Shown: positions 52,363 through 63,927 of the stretch, piece after piece
How positions within the stretch are numbered: the first letter of the stretch is position 1
Layout: every line of letters begins with the position of its first letter
Assembly: GCF_000350105.1 (NCBI RefSeq)
Contig: NZ_CAIY01000054.1
Coordinates: forward strand, 1 to 64,000
Source: Richelia intracellularis HH01
GTDB taxonomy: Bacteria > Cyanobacteriota > Cyanobacteriia > Cyanobacteriales > Nostocaceae
Length of the DNA: 64,000 nucleotides
Direction: 5' to 3'
Notes under the pieces: model-generated
Told to the model about the DNA's origin: nothing
The model's database searches: none
Seen by the model: only the letters and a program-made list of their open reading frames with translations
Position numbers and translations under genes: made by a program

Positions 52363-54537
52363 CTACAAAGATATACAAGCATTTACTAAAGGTAATAGAG
52401 GACCTATTTGCTCTTGTCCATTAATTGCTAATTTACTATGACATAGATACACTCTGCTAGATACACGTGCAAGTAAATCTGATAAAATTCTTCTTAATCT
52501 TTGATTTTCCGCCAATTTCTCATCCTCTGCTGTCCATGGTTTTCCTAATCTATTGTGTAGGAAGTAGTTAGCACCAAATAATGTAGCAGCTCCTCCCTTC
52601 GCCCACAGTTGAGAACCAGTATCTAACCAAAAATGCCACGGATGAGATCTTCGACTAGAACGATACTGGAAAATAGTTGCGAGGATAACAGCATTGCTTA
52701 GATGCCCGAGAGTACTAACTGGGCTGGGATTGGCGGTTATACACCCCTGGCGTAAGAGTTGAATAAACTCAGCAATAATGTTAGCCACCTGATGGTTATC
52801 ATTTAAGGTTTGGGCTTTTCCTAATTTGATGTCAATATCCCAATAGTGTTGAGCAGTTTCTATTAATTCTCTCAATGCAGCTATTTGATGGTACTGCAAA
52901 CTACCATCATTACCAAAAAAATGTTGGATTGCCTTATCTAAGAAGAATACGGGATTGGGAATCAAGGATAATTCTTGTTGTGAACGCTGCTCTTTTAACC
53001 ACGCTAATATCTCACTATAAGCTTTGGTGGCAGTATATCCTAACCGATCCCAACGCTTGAAAGTTCTGGCTGGTAATAAGTCTGGCCTTTCTATGTGAGG
53101 AACAAAGCAGTAATCAGCGATTAATCCTGCTCTAACAAGATCGATTTTGGGCAATTGTGACGAAACAGTATTTTTCTCATCCTTTGTTCTTTTTTCCTCA
53201 TTACCACTAAGTAATACCAACATTTCTGCTACCTTATCTCTATCTACCAATCTCCCTAGACCTGGATAAACAAAACTTATAATAGTTAATAAGGCCCGAA
53301 CCAATGGAGAACTAATCAATGGGCGTTTATCATGTAGGGTTTCTACCGTAATCCCCTGTTTGTTAAGAATTTCTATTAACGTATAACGAGCAATTGCATC
53401 TAAACCAGGAGCAATAATAGCAATCTCTTTTGGTTGGACCTTTCTTGTTTTAATAGCTTCTGCAATTGTTTCTGCTGTCTGGCGTAGTAATTGAGCACGA
53501 GAGGTGGTTTGGATTGTCTGAATAATAGGTGGTAACTGTGATAATGTCATTGGTTCAGTAACTAATTTCATCATCGGTGCAGCTAAAATATTTGCCATAT
53601 TATTCTTAGAAGATTCTATTAATATTTCCTGCTGACAACGACTTGCAAGACCTTGCATATAACAAGGATCTGCCCCTAATCCCAAACGAACAATACTATC
53701 TGCATTATACGTAAATACACTCGCTATATTATTATCTAGCAAGAATTCAAATAAGTGGCGGGTAATTGCCGGATAGTCCTGAACATCATCTGCGAGTAAC
53801 CCTTGATAACGTTTGTGGAGTTGTTGCTGATACTGAGAGTCTTGAAGTAAATGCTGGCCGTACAGTTCTGTGACAATACCATAAGTGAGAAATCCTCTTT
53901 CCAAACACCAATCACGCCAATCCAATAACAGAAAAGCTATAAATTCTGGTTCTAAATTAAGATTATTTCCTTCTACTATTAAAGCAGAGGTTAAAATAGT
54001 GGTAATATCTTCACAAGCAACAGCTGCATAAGCTGCCAATTGTAAACAGTCTAGAAGCCGACGTACCAAGCGATACTCACTCATTCCCTTATATCCTTGG
54101 GTTTCTGTATCTAAACTCTTATGCCAAAGTTTAGCTGCTAGTTTTTGTTCTGTTTCTGGACGCAATAGTACTGGGAATTGTGCTTTCAAATCCAGTGATT
54201 TTACAAGCAGAGGCCAGAATAAAATCACCTCATCTTGTATAAATCCCAAGGGAGTTTGACAACGCACAGGGTATTTTCCATATGTATCATTGATAACTTT
54301 GTCTGATAGTCGGCGGCGATTTTCATTATTGGCAGCTAACACTAAAAACTTTGCTGATGTTTGTTTGATATCTAAACAATGATTTATATGGTTTTTACTA
54401 TTATGTTTATTTTCTCCTGTATACAAATTTTCTAAAGCATAATATTCATTCTGTATCCAAACATAAAACTGCTTTATCAAACGAGTTGTTTTGCCACTGT
54501 GGCTAGGACCAACAATCCAAATTGATTCAGAAATCAT
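52363..54537 (-). CDS. UvrD/AddB-like ATPase or helicase-nuclease component
   Basis: The 724-residue protein opens with a Walker A motif (GPSHSGKTT, residues 10-18). It has a later helicase-like region (LLADDVQDYPAITRHLFEFLL, about 248-268) resembling UvrD Walker B (DExQD replaced by DDVQD). A distal segment (PKEIAIIAPG and RPLISSPLVRALL) resembles superfamily 1 domain 2 and AddB/RecB-type proteins. No C-terminal PD-(D/E)XK nuclease motif or AddB cysteine cluster was found. It probably acts on DNA ends in repair or recombination. A partner (addA/recB-like) is not nearby. The start at ATG 54537 puts Walker A near the N-terminus as expected. Confidence 0.68.
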   Translation of the reverse strand: MISESIWIVGPSHSGKTTRLIKQFYVWIQNEYYALENLYTGENKHNSKNHINHCLDIKQTSAKFLVLAANNENRRRLSDKVINDTYGKYPVRCQTPLGFIQDEVILFWPLLVKSLDLKAQFPVLLRPETEQKLAAKLWHKSLDTETQGYKGMSEYRLVRRLLDCLQLAAYAAVACEDITTILTSALIVEGNNLNLEPEFIAFLLLDWRDWCLERGFLTYGIVTELYGQHLLQDSQYQQQLHKRYQGLLADDVQDYPAITRHLFEFLLDNNIASVFTYNADSIVRLGLGADPCYMQGLASRCQQEILIESSKNNMANILAAPMMKLVTEPMTLSQLPPIIQTIQTTSRAQLLRQTAETIAEAIKTRKVQPKEIAIIAPGLDAIARYTLIEILNKQGITVETLHDKRPLISSPLVRALLTIISFVYPGLGRLVDRDKVAEMLVLLSGNEEKRTKDEKNTVSSQLPKIDLVRAGLIADYCFVPHIERPDLLPARTFKRWDRLGYTATKAYSEILAWLKEQRSQQELSLIPNPVFFLDKAIQHFFGNDGSLQYHQIAALRELIETAQHYWDIDIKLGKAQTLNDNHQVANIIAEFIQLLRQGCITANPSPVSTLGHLSNAVILATIFQYRSSRRSHPWHFWLDTGSQLWAKGGAATLFGANYFLHNRLGKPWTAEDEKLAENQRLRRILSDLLARVSSRVYLCHSKLAINGQEQIGPLLPLVNACISL

Positions 54538-54949
54538 TGAAACTCCTGTAAATGCTTTTAATTTTTATTAATCATTCAAAAGAAGGGATATGTATTATAT
54601 AAATGGTAACTCTTGTATTTCTATATACTTAATTTTTACAGTCTATAAATCTTTGTAAACTCATAAGCTATGTAATATGAATTAACAGCCAATAACTTGG
54701 TAACCATATCAATATTATCTGGTATTTTATGAGTCAATCCACATCGGTATTTTAATATATACAGCTCAGTATATAAATTTAATTATTTATACAATCAAAA
54801 ATTCAAATTTTGAAACTAGCATTTTTTTATTTTGTCAATGTTAACAGTAGAAAATAAAAGCAGGTAATATAAGAATTTAATAATTAGCCCATAGTGGTGC
54901 TATATCTATCTAAAGTCTTCTATTTTCTTATGTAATATAACTACCCTCG
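54538..54949. other. Divergent intergenic region
   Basis: It separates the minus-strand helicase-like gene from plus-strand pcxA and must hold both promoters. No specific motif was identified. Confidence 0.45.
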
Positions 54950-56269
54950 ATGAATAATTCTTGGTTTAGTAACAAAATTTATTCTCTATTACAGTCAGTT
55001 TATGACTGGTACTTAACAACCCCTGATCGTTTTCTTGAAATAGCTTATAGAGCTGCTTTAGAAATTAAATCGATAGAGGATAATCATTTTTATGGGAATA
55101 AGATAGATTTTACTGTTGTAAGTTATAGCAATAGTGTGATGGATTATTTTCAGGCTGACTTAACAAAACAGTTAAAAATTATTCGCACTCAACTAAAAAA
55201 ATTTAACACTAGTCGTAGCTTATTATGGATATCTACCAAAAATTTTGTGGAACAGGATGTTGAATTAAACAATAAAAGTAATTTCATTGTGGATAAACTA
55301 AAATTTATTGATGAAATTACAAGTAAATATACTCTAATAGAAATAGATACTCGGCAATTAGTTACTCGGAACTTATCTAAACCTCTAGATACTTCGAAAA
55401 AGGTTCCAAGACAATTAAAAAATAAGAAATCCCAAGGACAAGAATGGAGCAAAGCAAATACTATAGGGGTACTACCCCGCTCTATCTTTAATACTATTAA
55501 TCGTTTACAATTGGAGTTAGATCCTAATGCAGAGCAGGATGTAGTAAAAAAATTCCGCAAATCTCAACAAAGAACCATTATTTCTGTCAGGTTTATATTA
55601 CTATTGATAATAGTACCAATTCTAACTCATCAGATTGTTAAAGCTTTTCTTGTAGGTCCTATTTTGGATAAATCCAAAATATTAGAAAATTTACAGCATA
55701 CAAATGAGATAGGGTTATTCCTTAACTATGAAATGGAAGAAGAAGCTATTGCTGAATTAAATCAATTTGAAGAGAAACTAAAGTTTCAAAATTTAATTAA
55801 TGATAAGAATCCTTTGTCTAAAGAACAAATGGATAATAAAATAAAAGAAAAAGCCCAAAATATTGCTCAAAATTATCAGCGTTTGAGTCTTAATGCCATA
55901 AGGAACGTCTTTGCAGACATACTATCAGTTTTTACTTTTGTTTGTTTATTAATAATTAGTCAAAAAGATATAGCCATACTAAAAAAATTCTTCGATAATA
56001 TTGTCTATGGTTTAAGTGATAGTGCTAAAGCTTTTATAATCATATTGTTTACAGATATTTTTGTTGGATTTCACTCGCCTCATGGCTGGGAAGTTATTTT
56101 AGAAGGAATATCACATCATTGGGGTTTGCCGGCAAATCATGAGTTTATTTTCTTATTTATTGCAACATTTCCTGTAGTTTTAGATACTGTATTTAAATAC
56201 TGGATTTTCCGTTATTTAAATAGAATTTCACCTTCTGCAGTGGCAACTTATCATAATATGAATGAATAG
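54950..56269 (+). CDS. pcxA: Proton extrusion protein PcxA (CemA homologue)
   Basis: The 439-residue inner-membrane protein is the homologue of chloroplast envelope CemA. It is needed for light-induced Na+-dependent proton extrusion and supports CO2 uptake. The polar N-terminal half includes a conserved LPRSIFNTINRLQLELDP (about 184-201). Membrane helices follow at about 210-235, 315-340, 358-378 and 400-425, with GFHSPHGWEVILEGI between the last two and the C-terminal FKYWIFRYLNRISPSAVATY. Length and start (ATG 54950) are normal. Confidence 0.93.
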   Translation: MNNSWFSNKIYSLLQSVYDWYLTTPDRFLEIAYRAALEIKSIEDNHFYGNKIDFTVVSYSNSVMDYFQADLTKQLKIIRTQLKKFNTSRSLLWISTKNFVEQDVELNNKSNFIVDKLKFIDEITSKYTLIEIDTRQLVTRNLSKPLDTSKKVPRQLKNKKSQGQEWSKANTIGVLPRSIFNTINRLQLELDPNAEQDVVKKFRKSQQRTIISVRFILLLIIVPILTHQIVKAFLVGPILDKSKILENLQHTNEIGLFLNYEMEEEAIAELNQFEEKLKFQNLINDKNPLSKEQMDNKIKEKAQNIAQNYQRLSLNAIRNVFADILSVFTFVCLLIISQKDIAILKKFFDNIVYGLSDSAKAFIIILFTDIFVGFHSPHGWEVILEGISHHWGLPANHEFIFLFIATFPVVLDTVFKYWIFRYLNRISPSAVATYHNMNE

Positions 56270-56689
56270 GATTTGACATAATGATGATCATTAATTATGA
56301 ATATAATAAACTGAAACATTAAAATTTTACTGATTCTTACCTCTAAACATAATCCTAAACAAAGAGATGTAAAAATGAAGAGGAATAGAATGAATCCATA
56401 ATATCTTTAATTTACTGCTTGTAGCATATGTATTTATACGTTATTTACTGGCTTATAATTTGGTAAATAAGTATTTACTCTCGCCCAATTTTACTTCCTC
56501 ATAAGACTAATAGTGGATATACTTATTTATTAGGATATTTTTATTATTTCTTTATTGTTAAATATTGCTATCTTAGAATGTAAAAAATATCAGTAAAAAT
56601 GAAATTATAATTTCATTTTTACTGATATTTTATCTCGTAACACGGTATTAAAATCTTGAAGTCAACCTATATTCGGTTATTTATAATAC
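56270..56689. other. Convergent intergenic gap pcxA-hemB
   Basis: No gene. It contains the 48-bp palindrome at 56584-56631, close to the hemB stop. Confidence 0.5.
56584..56631. terminator. 48-bp perfect palindrome after hemB
   Basis: The 48 nt are exactly self-complementary (24-bp arms, centre TATA). It begins 58 nt past the minus-strand hemB stop and lies 315 nt past pcxA. Inverted A5/T5 blocks in the arms give T runs on both strands, fitting a bidirectional terminator. Confidence 0.55.
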
Positions 56690-57670
56690 TTAACTTAACC
56701 ACCTAGCCGCATCTTTGGCATGGTAAGTCAAAATTAAATCTGCACCAGCACGTTTAAACCCAGTTAAAGTTTCTAGTACAACCTTTTGCTCATCAATCCA
56801 CCCATTTAAGGCAGCAGCTTTAAACATGGAATATTCACCAGAAACACTATAAGCAGCAACAGGTAAATAAGAAGCTTCTTTTACTTGCCAAATAATATCC
56901 ATATAGGATAAAGCTGGCTTAACCATTAGAATATCTGCCCCTTCAGCTATATCCAACTCAATTTCTTTAATTGCCTCCCGAGAATTTGCAGGATCCATTT
57001 GATAGGTTCTTCGATCCCCAAACTGGGGTATCGAATCTGCAGCATCTCGAAAGGGACCATAATATGCAGATGCATACTTGGCAGCATAGGAAAGAATAGG
57101 TAAATCTTGAAAACCTTCTTCATCCAGAGCTGTACGGATTGCTTGCACAAATCCATCCATCATTCCAGAAGGTGCAATGATATCTACCCCAGCTTTAGCT
57201 TGCGAAACAGCTGTCTTTTTCAAAAGTTCTAAAGTAGGATCGTTTAGTACTCTTCCTGTTAAATCATTTACATCTAAATAACCGCAATGGCCATGACTAG
57301 TATATTCACATAGACAAGTATCAGCAATTATAAGTAGTTCTGGTACTGCTTCCTTTATAGCAGTAGCTGTCTTTTGCACAATGCCACAATCATGCCAAGC
57401 ACCTGTAGCATCAAAATCTTTATTTTCAGGAATCCCAAATAAAATAATTGACGGAATCCCTAAGTCATAAATTTCCCTTGCCTCTTCAACAATTTTATCA
57501 GTGGATAATTGATAGACTCCAGGCATGGACTTAACCTCATTAGCAATCCCTTCACCTGGAACAGCAAATAATGGGTATATTAAGTCGCTTTTATTTAAAA
57601 CAGTTTCTCTAACCATATTACGTAATTGGGCATGCTTACGGAGGCGACGTGGACGATGAGTAGGAAACAT
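56690..57670 (-). CDS. hemB: Porphobilinogen synthase (delta-aminolevulinate dehydratase)
   Basis: HemB condenses two 5-aminolevulinates to porphobilinogen, early in heme, chlorophyll and cobalamin synthesis. The 326-residue enzyme is full length. A cysteine-containing metal site is visible ([14 protein letters not shown], about 117-130), the zinc-type pattern rather than the aspartate-rich plant pattern. The two Schiff-base lysine regions are present ([17 protein letters not shown] and [10 protein letters not shown]), as is APSGMMDG. The ATG at 57670 gives the standard N-terminus [12 protein letters not shown] strong palindrome follows. Confidence 0.97.
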   Translation of the reverse strand: MFPTHRPRRLRKHAQLRNMVRETVLNKSDLIYPLFAVPGEGIANEVKSMPGVYQLSTDKIVEEAREIYDLGIPSIILFGIPENKDFDATGAWHDCGIVQKTATAIKEAVPELLIIADTCLCEYTSHGHCGYLDVNDLTGRVLNDPTLELLKKTAVSQAKAGVDIIAPSGMMDGFVQAIRTALDEEGFQDLPILSYAAKYASAYYGPFRDAADSIPQFGDRRTYQMDPANSREAIKEIELDIAEGADILMVKPALSYMDIIWQVKEASYLPVAAYSVSGEYSMFKAAALNGWIDEQKVVLETLTGFKRAGADLILTYHAKDAARWLS

Positions 57671-58731
57671 AAATTTTTATAACCTGAGCAACTAGAATTA
57701 ATGCAATACAAATAAAAAATAACTTAGAGGTCAACTAGAATTTATATGTTACTAAATTCTTATCCTCCTGAACTATATTAACTTCTAAACTTTAATATAA
57801 ACAGGTTATTTTTTCATTTTACCAGGCTGCCTGAAGTATTTTGTTTATATCCCAAACAAATAATTCTTAATATTAATAGAGTAAACCATAGAATTCCCAG
57901 TCTATGAATTATTAATTATAGTTGTTTAATAGCATTACTTTATGCTATTAGCATATATATTTTCATGTATTTATTATTAGTTAGATTATGTTATATAAGT
58001 ATTTTTAGCCAAAATATCAATACCTAAATTTTTATCCTTTTATTATAGACACAGGTAAAACTTGTTAGATGGGGAAGCTAGTATATCCCAAAACGACAAA
58101 AATACAATCCTAATCCGGAGATTGGAGTTATCGTCGACTAACTAGGAAGAAATATCTACTTTTACTCTATTAGCTAAAATTATTCATTAAATAAGTATAA
58201 GATACAACTAAAAACCGAAAGATAAAAAACAATTATCTATTAATATTTCTAAATATTAAGATATCTTTTTAATAGAGTAATCAAAGGAGATATACCTATA
58301 AATTAGTTATGAATGAAAAATATTTATAATCCGTATAGCTGTTTGCAGAATTCTGAAGATAAATGGATAAATAAAGGATTTTATATTTATTTTAGACAAC
58401 TTAATAATACATAGTTAACCCCTAGTTTACCAAAATATTAATTCCTACTAAGATCAGTAAAAAGCTCAAGTTAACTCAAATCAGACAAATCATACTGGTA
58501 ACAGTTTCCCCATATAACCAAAATATTCAAGTGAAACAATTAATGGCTTCTTTGGCATTAGATTTACCTCTTAGGCTTAATATTCCTAAAATTTTCTTGC
58601 TATCACTCATCATCAATTTAATAATTATATTATGAAGTAATCATGAGCATAATTGTTTTAAGATTAGAAGACTACCCGATATAGGAAGAATATAGTTAAT
58701 CTAATTAGTTAATAACCAAATAAAACTTATC
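57671..58731. other. Divergent 1.1-kb non-coding region
   Basis: Between minus-strand hemB and plus-strand prfC. No gene fragment was recognised. A minor 9-bp hairpin (57927-57950) is present. Confidence 0.5.
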
Positions 58732-60360
58732 ATGTCAACTGAACTTCATACAGAAATCAGTCAAGCAGTTGTACAAAGACGTAATTTTGCTATTATTTCT
58801 CATCCAGATGCTGGTAAAACAACGCTTACAGAAAAATTATTATTATATGGTGGTGCAATTCATGAAGCTGGGTCAGTAAAGGCAAGAAGGGCGCAAAAAA
58901 AGGCAACTTCTGACTGGATGGAAATGGAACAGCAACGGGGTATTTCCATTACTTCCACGGTGTTGCAATTTGTCTATCAAGGTTTTCATATCAACTTATT
59001 AGATACTCCCGGACACCAAGATTTTAGCGAAGATACTTATCGAACTTTAACAGCTGCAGATAATGCGGTAATGTTGATTGATGTAGCCAAGGGTTTAGAA
59101 CCTCAAACCAAGAAATTATTTGAGGTTTGTAAAATGAGGGGTATACCTATTTTTACCTTTGTCAATAAACTTGATAGACCTGGTAGGGAACCTCTAAATT
59201 TATTGGATGAGATTGAACAAGAATTAGGTTTGCAAACCTATGCGGCAAATTGGCCTATTGGTATGGGTGATCGTTTTAAAGGTATTTATGATCGTCATCA
59301 GGAGAAAATTCATCTATTTGAGCGCAGTGCTCATGGTAGCCGAGAAGCTTCTGATACAATTATAGATATAGGGGATATCAGACTTGAAGAGTTGTTATTA
59401 GATAAAGATCTTTATTATGAGCTCAAAAATGATATTGAGCTTTTAGATGGGGTGGGTGAAGAGATGGACTTAGCAGCTATTCACAATGGTCAGATGACCC
59501 CTGTGTTTTTTGGTAGTGCTATGACCAACTTTGGTGTTGAACTGTTCCTCAAGTACTTCTTGGATTATGCTCTTAAGCCTGGATCTTACAGTAGTACAGA
59601 GGGTGATATTCCTCCAACTTATCCAGAATTTTCTGGATTTGTATTTAAACTTCAGGCAAACATGGATCCCAAACATCGTGATCGTGTAGCTTTTATTCGT
59701 GTTTGTACAGGTAAGTTTGAAAAAGATATGACAGTAGTTCATGCACGTACTGGTAGAAATATTCGCCTCTCCCGCCCCCAAAAACTGTTTGCTCAAGAAA
59801 GAGTATCAATTAATAATGCCTATCCTGGAGATGTGATTGGCTTAAATAACCCTGGTATGTTTGCTATCGGTGATACTATTTATACTGGTAAAAAACTAGA
59901 ATATGAGGGTATTCCCTACTTCTCTCCTGAGTTATTTGCTTCCCTAAGAAATCCTAACCCTTCTAAGTTTAAACAGTTCCAAAAAGGGGTATCAGAATTA
60001 CGGGAAGAAGGGGCTGTGCAAATCATGTATTCACTAGATGAAGCCAAGCGGGATCCGATTTTAGCTTCTGTCGGACAATTGCAATTGGAGGTGGTACAAT
60101 TCCGCTTACAAAATGAGTATGGAGTAGAAACAATTCTCGAGGTTTTGCCTTACAGCATTGCCCGTTGGGTTGATGGGGGTTGGGAAGCTTTAGAAAAAGT
60201 GGGACGGATCTTCAATACTACTACCGTCAAAGACATTGAGGAACGGCCTGTATTACTATTCCGCAATGAATGGAATTGTCAACAATTAGGAACAGACCAT
60301 CCAGGTTTAAAATTGAGTTCCATTGCACCTGTAGTGATTGGGAAGCAACCAATACCATAA
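58732..60360 (+). CDS. prfC: Peptide chain release factor 3
   Basis: RF3 is a GTPase that recycles RF1 and RF2 after termination. The 542-residue protein has the translational GTPase motifs: P-loop SHPDAGKTT (about 23-31), switch [16 protein letters not shown] and NKLD. Domain II/III sequences follow with the RF3-specific C-terminus. Length is normal for cyanobacterial RF3. The ATG at 58732 is clean. A long-loop inverted match (about 60369-60465) lies after the stop. The next gene, an M48-like pseudogene, begins 188 nt downstream. Confidence 0.96.
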   Translation: MSTELHTEISQAVVQRRNFAIISHPDAGKTTLTEKLLLYGGAIHEAGSVKARRAQKKATSDWMEMEQQRGISITSTVLQFVYQGFHINLLDTPGHQDFSEDTYRTLTAADNAVMLIDVAKGLEPQTKKLFEVCKMRGIPIFTFVNKLDRPGREPLNLLDEIEQELGLQTYAANWPIGMGDRFKGIYDRHQEKIHLFERSAHGSREASDTIIDIGDIRLEELLLDKDLYYELKNDIELLDGVGEEMDLAAIHNGQMTPVFFGSAMTNFGVELFLKYFLDYALKPGSYSSTEGDIPPTYPEFSGFVFKLQANMDPKHRDRVAFIRVCTGKFEKDMTVVHARTGRNIRLSRPQKLFAQERVSINNAYPGDVIGLNNPGMFAIGDTIYTGKKLEYEGIPYFSPELFASLRNPNPSKFKQFQKGVSELREEGAVQIMYSLDEAKRDPILASVGQLQLEVVQFRLQNEYGVETILEVLPYSIARWVDGGWEALEKVGRIFNTTTVKDIEERPVLLFRNEWNCQQLGTDHPGLKLSSIAPVVIGKQPIP

Positions 60361-60548
60361 ATAAAGTCAAGGGTGAAAAGATAATTGGTAGGTAAGAATA
60401 CACCTGAATTATAAATTTGAGCACAAGTATAATTAATATTATCTTTGCCCTTTACCTACTTTTCGCATAACCTTTAAAAGTATTTTATTTGACAAATTTT
60501 TAACTCAAATTAGGTAATTTAAAAGAAGATAGAAGTATAAGAAGCGAT

Positions 60549-62826
60549 ATGTATTCAAATTACCGATCCTCTTTGGAGGCTGGACTAGTTTCTCTAAATC
60601 AAGGAAATTTTCAAGAAGCTATCTCTATTTTAAGAGTAGTTATTACTGAAACAGAAGTTATCTCAGTACGTTTAAAAGCTTGCATAGTATTAATAATTGC
60701 TTATGTCCATACTGGCAATGTCTTTATGTGAAGACTTAAAAGGGAGTAGAAATCTACGGATTCAATGGCGGGCAGAAACAACTTTACGAGAATTGAAAAT
60801 TTGCATTTCCCAAGGCATTTATTCTTTCGATAACAAAATAGAATTTATACTACTTGAATCGAATTTTATACCAAGAAACCTGTGTAATAAAGTTGCAATT
60901 ACTCTTGAGGAATATACACAAAATAGTAGAGTATTAGGCCAATTTGATAATTTATCATTCACAAATAAAATATAATACCCAAACTACTATTACCTTCTCA
61001 GGATTATAATACTGAAGATAGTAATACGAACAAATTACTATCTAAATATCCATTTAGTAAATCTTTAGTTGTTAACCATCAAAATACAAGAACAAATATA
61101 CTCAAGCGGTAAAATACTCAGAGATTAAAGTTTTGGCAACCCCTAATTCCAATTAATTTGACTCTATTAAGACTACTTACTGTTGCAACATTTGGGTCTA
61201 TTTTTTGGCTGTTACGAGAACTAATAAAGTGTGTAATGGTAACTGCCAATTATATTTTAATTAAGCTACCTTTTGTATAACCATTCAACTACTTGTACAA
61301 TGACTCCGGTAATTTGCTATTGTTAATACTTATTATTACAACAAGTATTTCGCCCTGGGTATTAGATTGATTATTTAAAAGCTGGTATAGTCAAAAACCT
61401 TTAAATAAAAATACTCTCAACCAATACAGTGGAGGCAGTCAAAGTATTACGCTGCTATTGCAAAAAACAAGGGTATGGTTTCCCGCAGTTGGCAATTTTG
61501 CCTGTGACTGCTCTTATTGCTTTTACTTATGGAAATTCACCCGGTACTGCTCGCATTGTTGTTAGTCAAAGCTTATTAGAACAGCTGGAAGTCGATGAGA
61601 TCACTGCAATATATGCCAGTCATTTAGCACATATTCGGTGTTGGGATATGGCAGTAATGTCCCTAGTATTATTGCTTACTATTCCAATTAGCAAGTTGTA
61701 TCAACAGATATCAGCTTGGGGGAATAGTATTTCCCTATCTTGGTTACGTAACATAGTCAGTATCATTGGTAGCTTTGTTTATGCAGTCTGGTTTACATTA
61801 AATGCTACTACTTTCCCATTATCTCGGTTGAGAATTTATTATAGTGATCGTTTTGCTTATAAAATTACACGTAATCCTAATGGTTTAATTAGAGGAATAC
61901 TGAAAATCGCCATTGGTATAGCTAATGATGTTAAAAAACAAAGGCATACTAGTTAGCAATTAGAAAGTCTAGATATAATTATCCCTGTAGGTCATCATCA
62001 AAGTATTACTTTGGGTAGTATTTTTCCCCAAGTGACCTTTAAGTCATTCCTGATGTGGGATTATCTAAACCCCTATAGTCGTTGTTTTCTTCTCAATCAT
62101 AGCCATCCCTTGCTTGGTATTCGGATCAATAGACTTGGTAAAATTGCCCACTATTGGCGTATCTCCAAGGAAATAAATATTGAATACCAGAAATCTTTGC
62201 AAATAAAACCCCCATTTTTCCTAATTAACATTGCTCCTTGGCTAGGTATACTCACGGGTATAAGTCTTGCCTATTCAATTTGGTTGCTTTGGCAAATTGC
62301 TTATGCCATGAAGTGGTTAAATCTTAAGTGGATATACTATGATGATTTGGGTTATATCTGGGGTTGCATATTGATAGGGTTTAGCATTGGTATTTTGGTA
62401 AGAATTAATTTTCTCTTCCCCAGTACTGAATCTGATACATTAAAAAATGAAGAAAAACTACTTAAGTATCTTATTAATCCCACATTATTACCAGCTGATA
62501 GTGCAAGGATCAACTTAGTTGGTACACTCCTATGACATCAGGGTCTTGGTAACTTAATTGGACAAGATCTAATTCTACATACAAATTTATGCTTGATAAA
62601 ATTGCAATATATTCCTTGGTTTAGTGGGAGTAATTACCCCCAGAATTTAATTGGCAGACAGGTTGTTGTTAAAGGTTGGGTAAGACGAGGTGCAATTCCC
62701 TGGATTGAAATTTGCTCTTTGGAAACCCAAACCGGTAGAATTATGAAAATCCCCCATGTGTTTATTCACTTCGTTATAGCAGTAATTTCAACAGCTTGGG
62801 GAGCACACTTACTACTTGCTAGTTAA
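60549..62826 (+). pseudogene. Dead TPR and M48-peptidase-like membrane protein gene
   Basis: Fragments correspond to a cyanobacterial M48-like membrane protein of about 750 residues. The N-terminal TPR-like part (60549-60731, SLEAGLVSLNQGNFQEAI) is followed by a frameshift into 60697-60975. A broken membrane region lies near 61130-61400. From 61429 the frame is constant to 62826, interrupted only by TAG at 61954 and TGA at 62533. In that part one reads GNSPGTARIVVSQSLLEQL and LKWIYYDDLGYIWGC, and RQVVVKGWVRRGAIPWIEI at the end. The peptidase-site region reads ASHLAH, not a full HExxH. It cannot make an intact product. Confidence 0.8.
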
Positions 62827-62936
62827 GTGTAAGTTAATCGTGCCGGATATTTTATATATATGCAATCTACACTAGCTTTTTATATAAACTAGAACTTATT
62901 CTCTTATATTTTGTGTTCTATATTTCTAATTATCCC

Positions 62937-63506
62937 TTAAAGCCCCTCTAAAGGTACTTCTAAGAATTTAGCTAATTCAGCTGCTGATGTCTCTAAATCC
63001 CTTAAGGTAATGGGTTGACCGACCCTGGTTAAGGGTATATCTCGTCTATTTTTAACCCTTAAGTATAAAGCCCGTTGAGGGTTAATTCCTTCTTTAATTT
63101 TAATCCGAATTGACTGTATGTCATGCTCACAGAGATTAATCTCAATTCTGCGATTTTTACCAGGAAAACCCCATCTGAATATTATCACAACCCCTGTTTC
63201 ACGGTTGAACTCATTATATCCTCCGCCTAAATCCCAAATAATAGTCAGCCATAAATAAATGGATAATAATAAACCTGCTAAACCATACAAACCCATGACT
63301 AGTCCTTGGGGAAGAAATTGTAATTGTGTAGGGTCTGTTATGAGAAGCAGATTAGTATGTATATAGCTAGATAAACCCGCTAGGAAAAAACTTAAGCTGC
63401 CTAATGATAAGGTTGTTGCCCACCAGTAATTGCTCAACCTTCGTGCACCAAGTACCTTCTGGAATAGAAATTTCTCACCTGTACTATGGCTTGTTAATAC
63501 TGTCAT
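62937..63506 (-). CDS. ycf4: Photosystem I assembly protein Ycf4
   Basis: Ycf4 is a thylakoid scaffold for PSI assembly. The 189-residue protein has two N-terminal membrane helices (about 28-48 and 68-92) followed by a soluble domain with FRWGFPGKNRRIEI and the C-terminal DIPLTRVGQPITLRDLE, as in the family. It is divergent from psbD, with 421 nt between. ycf4 beside psbD is a familiar cyanobacterial arrangement. ATG at 63506. Confidence 0.95.
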   Translation of the reverse strand: MTVLTSHSTGEKFLFQKVLGARRLSNYWWATTLSLGSLSFFLAGLSSYIHTNLLLITDPTQLQFLPQGLVMGLYGLAGLLLSIYLWLTIIWDLGGGYNEFNRETGVVIIFRWGFPGKNRRIEINLCEHDIQSIRIKIKEGINPQRALYLRVKNRRDIPLTRVGQPITLRDLETSAAELAKFLEVPLEGL

Positions 63507-63927
63507 TGGACTATCCTGAGTTTGACATACTCTTTATACAAGTCTCCCATGTTTAGAACAACTGTTGCAAGCGTATATTTGAAGAGTGTTTTGTAGATTA
63601 TGAGAGAATTTGTGTTAGGTAGTTAAAATTCTGAACTTTAATGCGAATGCGGATAGTACTTTTGGAGAAAATACTGGTTTTCTATCGACAAATTTGTCAC
63701 GAAGTTTAAATAAATATGATAAGTTAAGAAACATTAAGATGCCAATAGCTATAAATAACGTATTAGCAGTATCTTAATCCTTGGCATATTAGATAAGAAA
63801 AATAGATCCTAAAAGGTATTATTTTCTTACACTTTTAACTGCCTGATAAAGTAGTTAAATAAATCTGTCAAAGGTGTTTTTATAACGTTGCAATTTTAGT
63901 TTATAGAGTAAAGGGGATTTTATTCCG
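63507..63927. promoter_or_regulatory. Divergent ycf4-psbD upstream region
   Basis: This 421-nt region must carry the promoters of both ycf4 and psbD. A strong Shine-Dalgarno-like AAGGGGA (63911-63917) sits about 11 nt before the psbD start. A long leader is plausible, as psbD genes are light-regulated in cyanobacteria, but I could not assign -35/-10 boxes. Confidence 0.5.

Noticed and set aside
61600-61640. Active zinc-protease site in the M48-like gene
   Set aside because: The region reads ASHLAH instead of HExxH and the gene has two downstream stops and an upstream frameshift.
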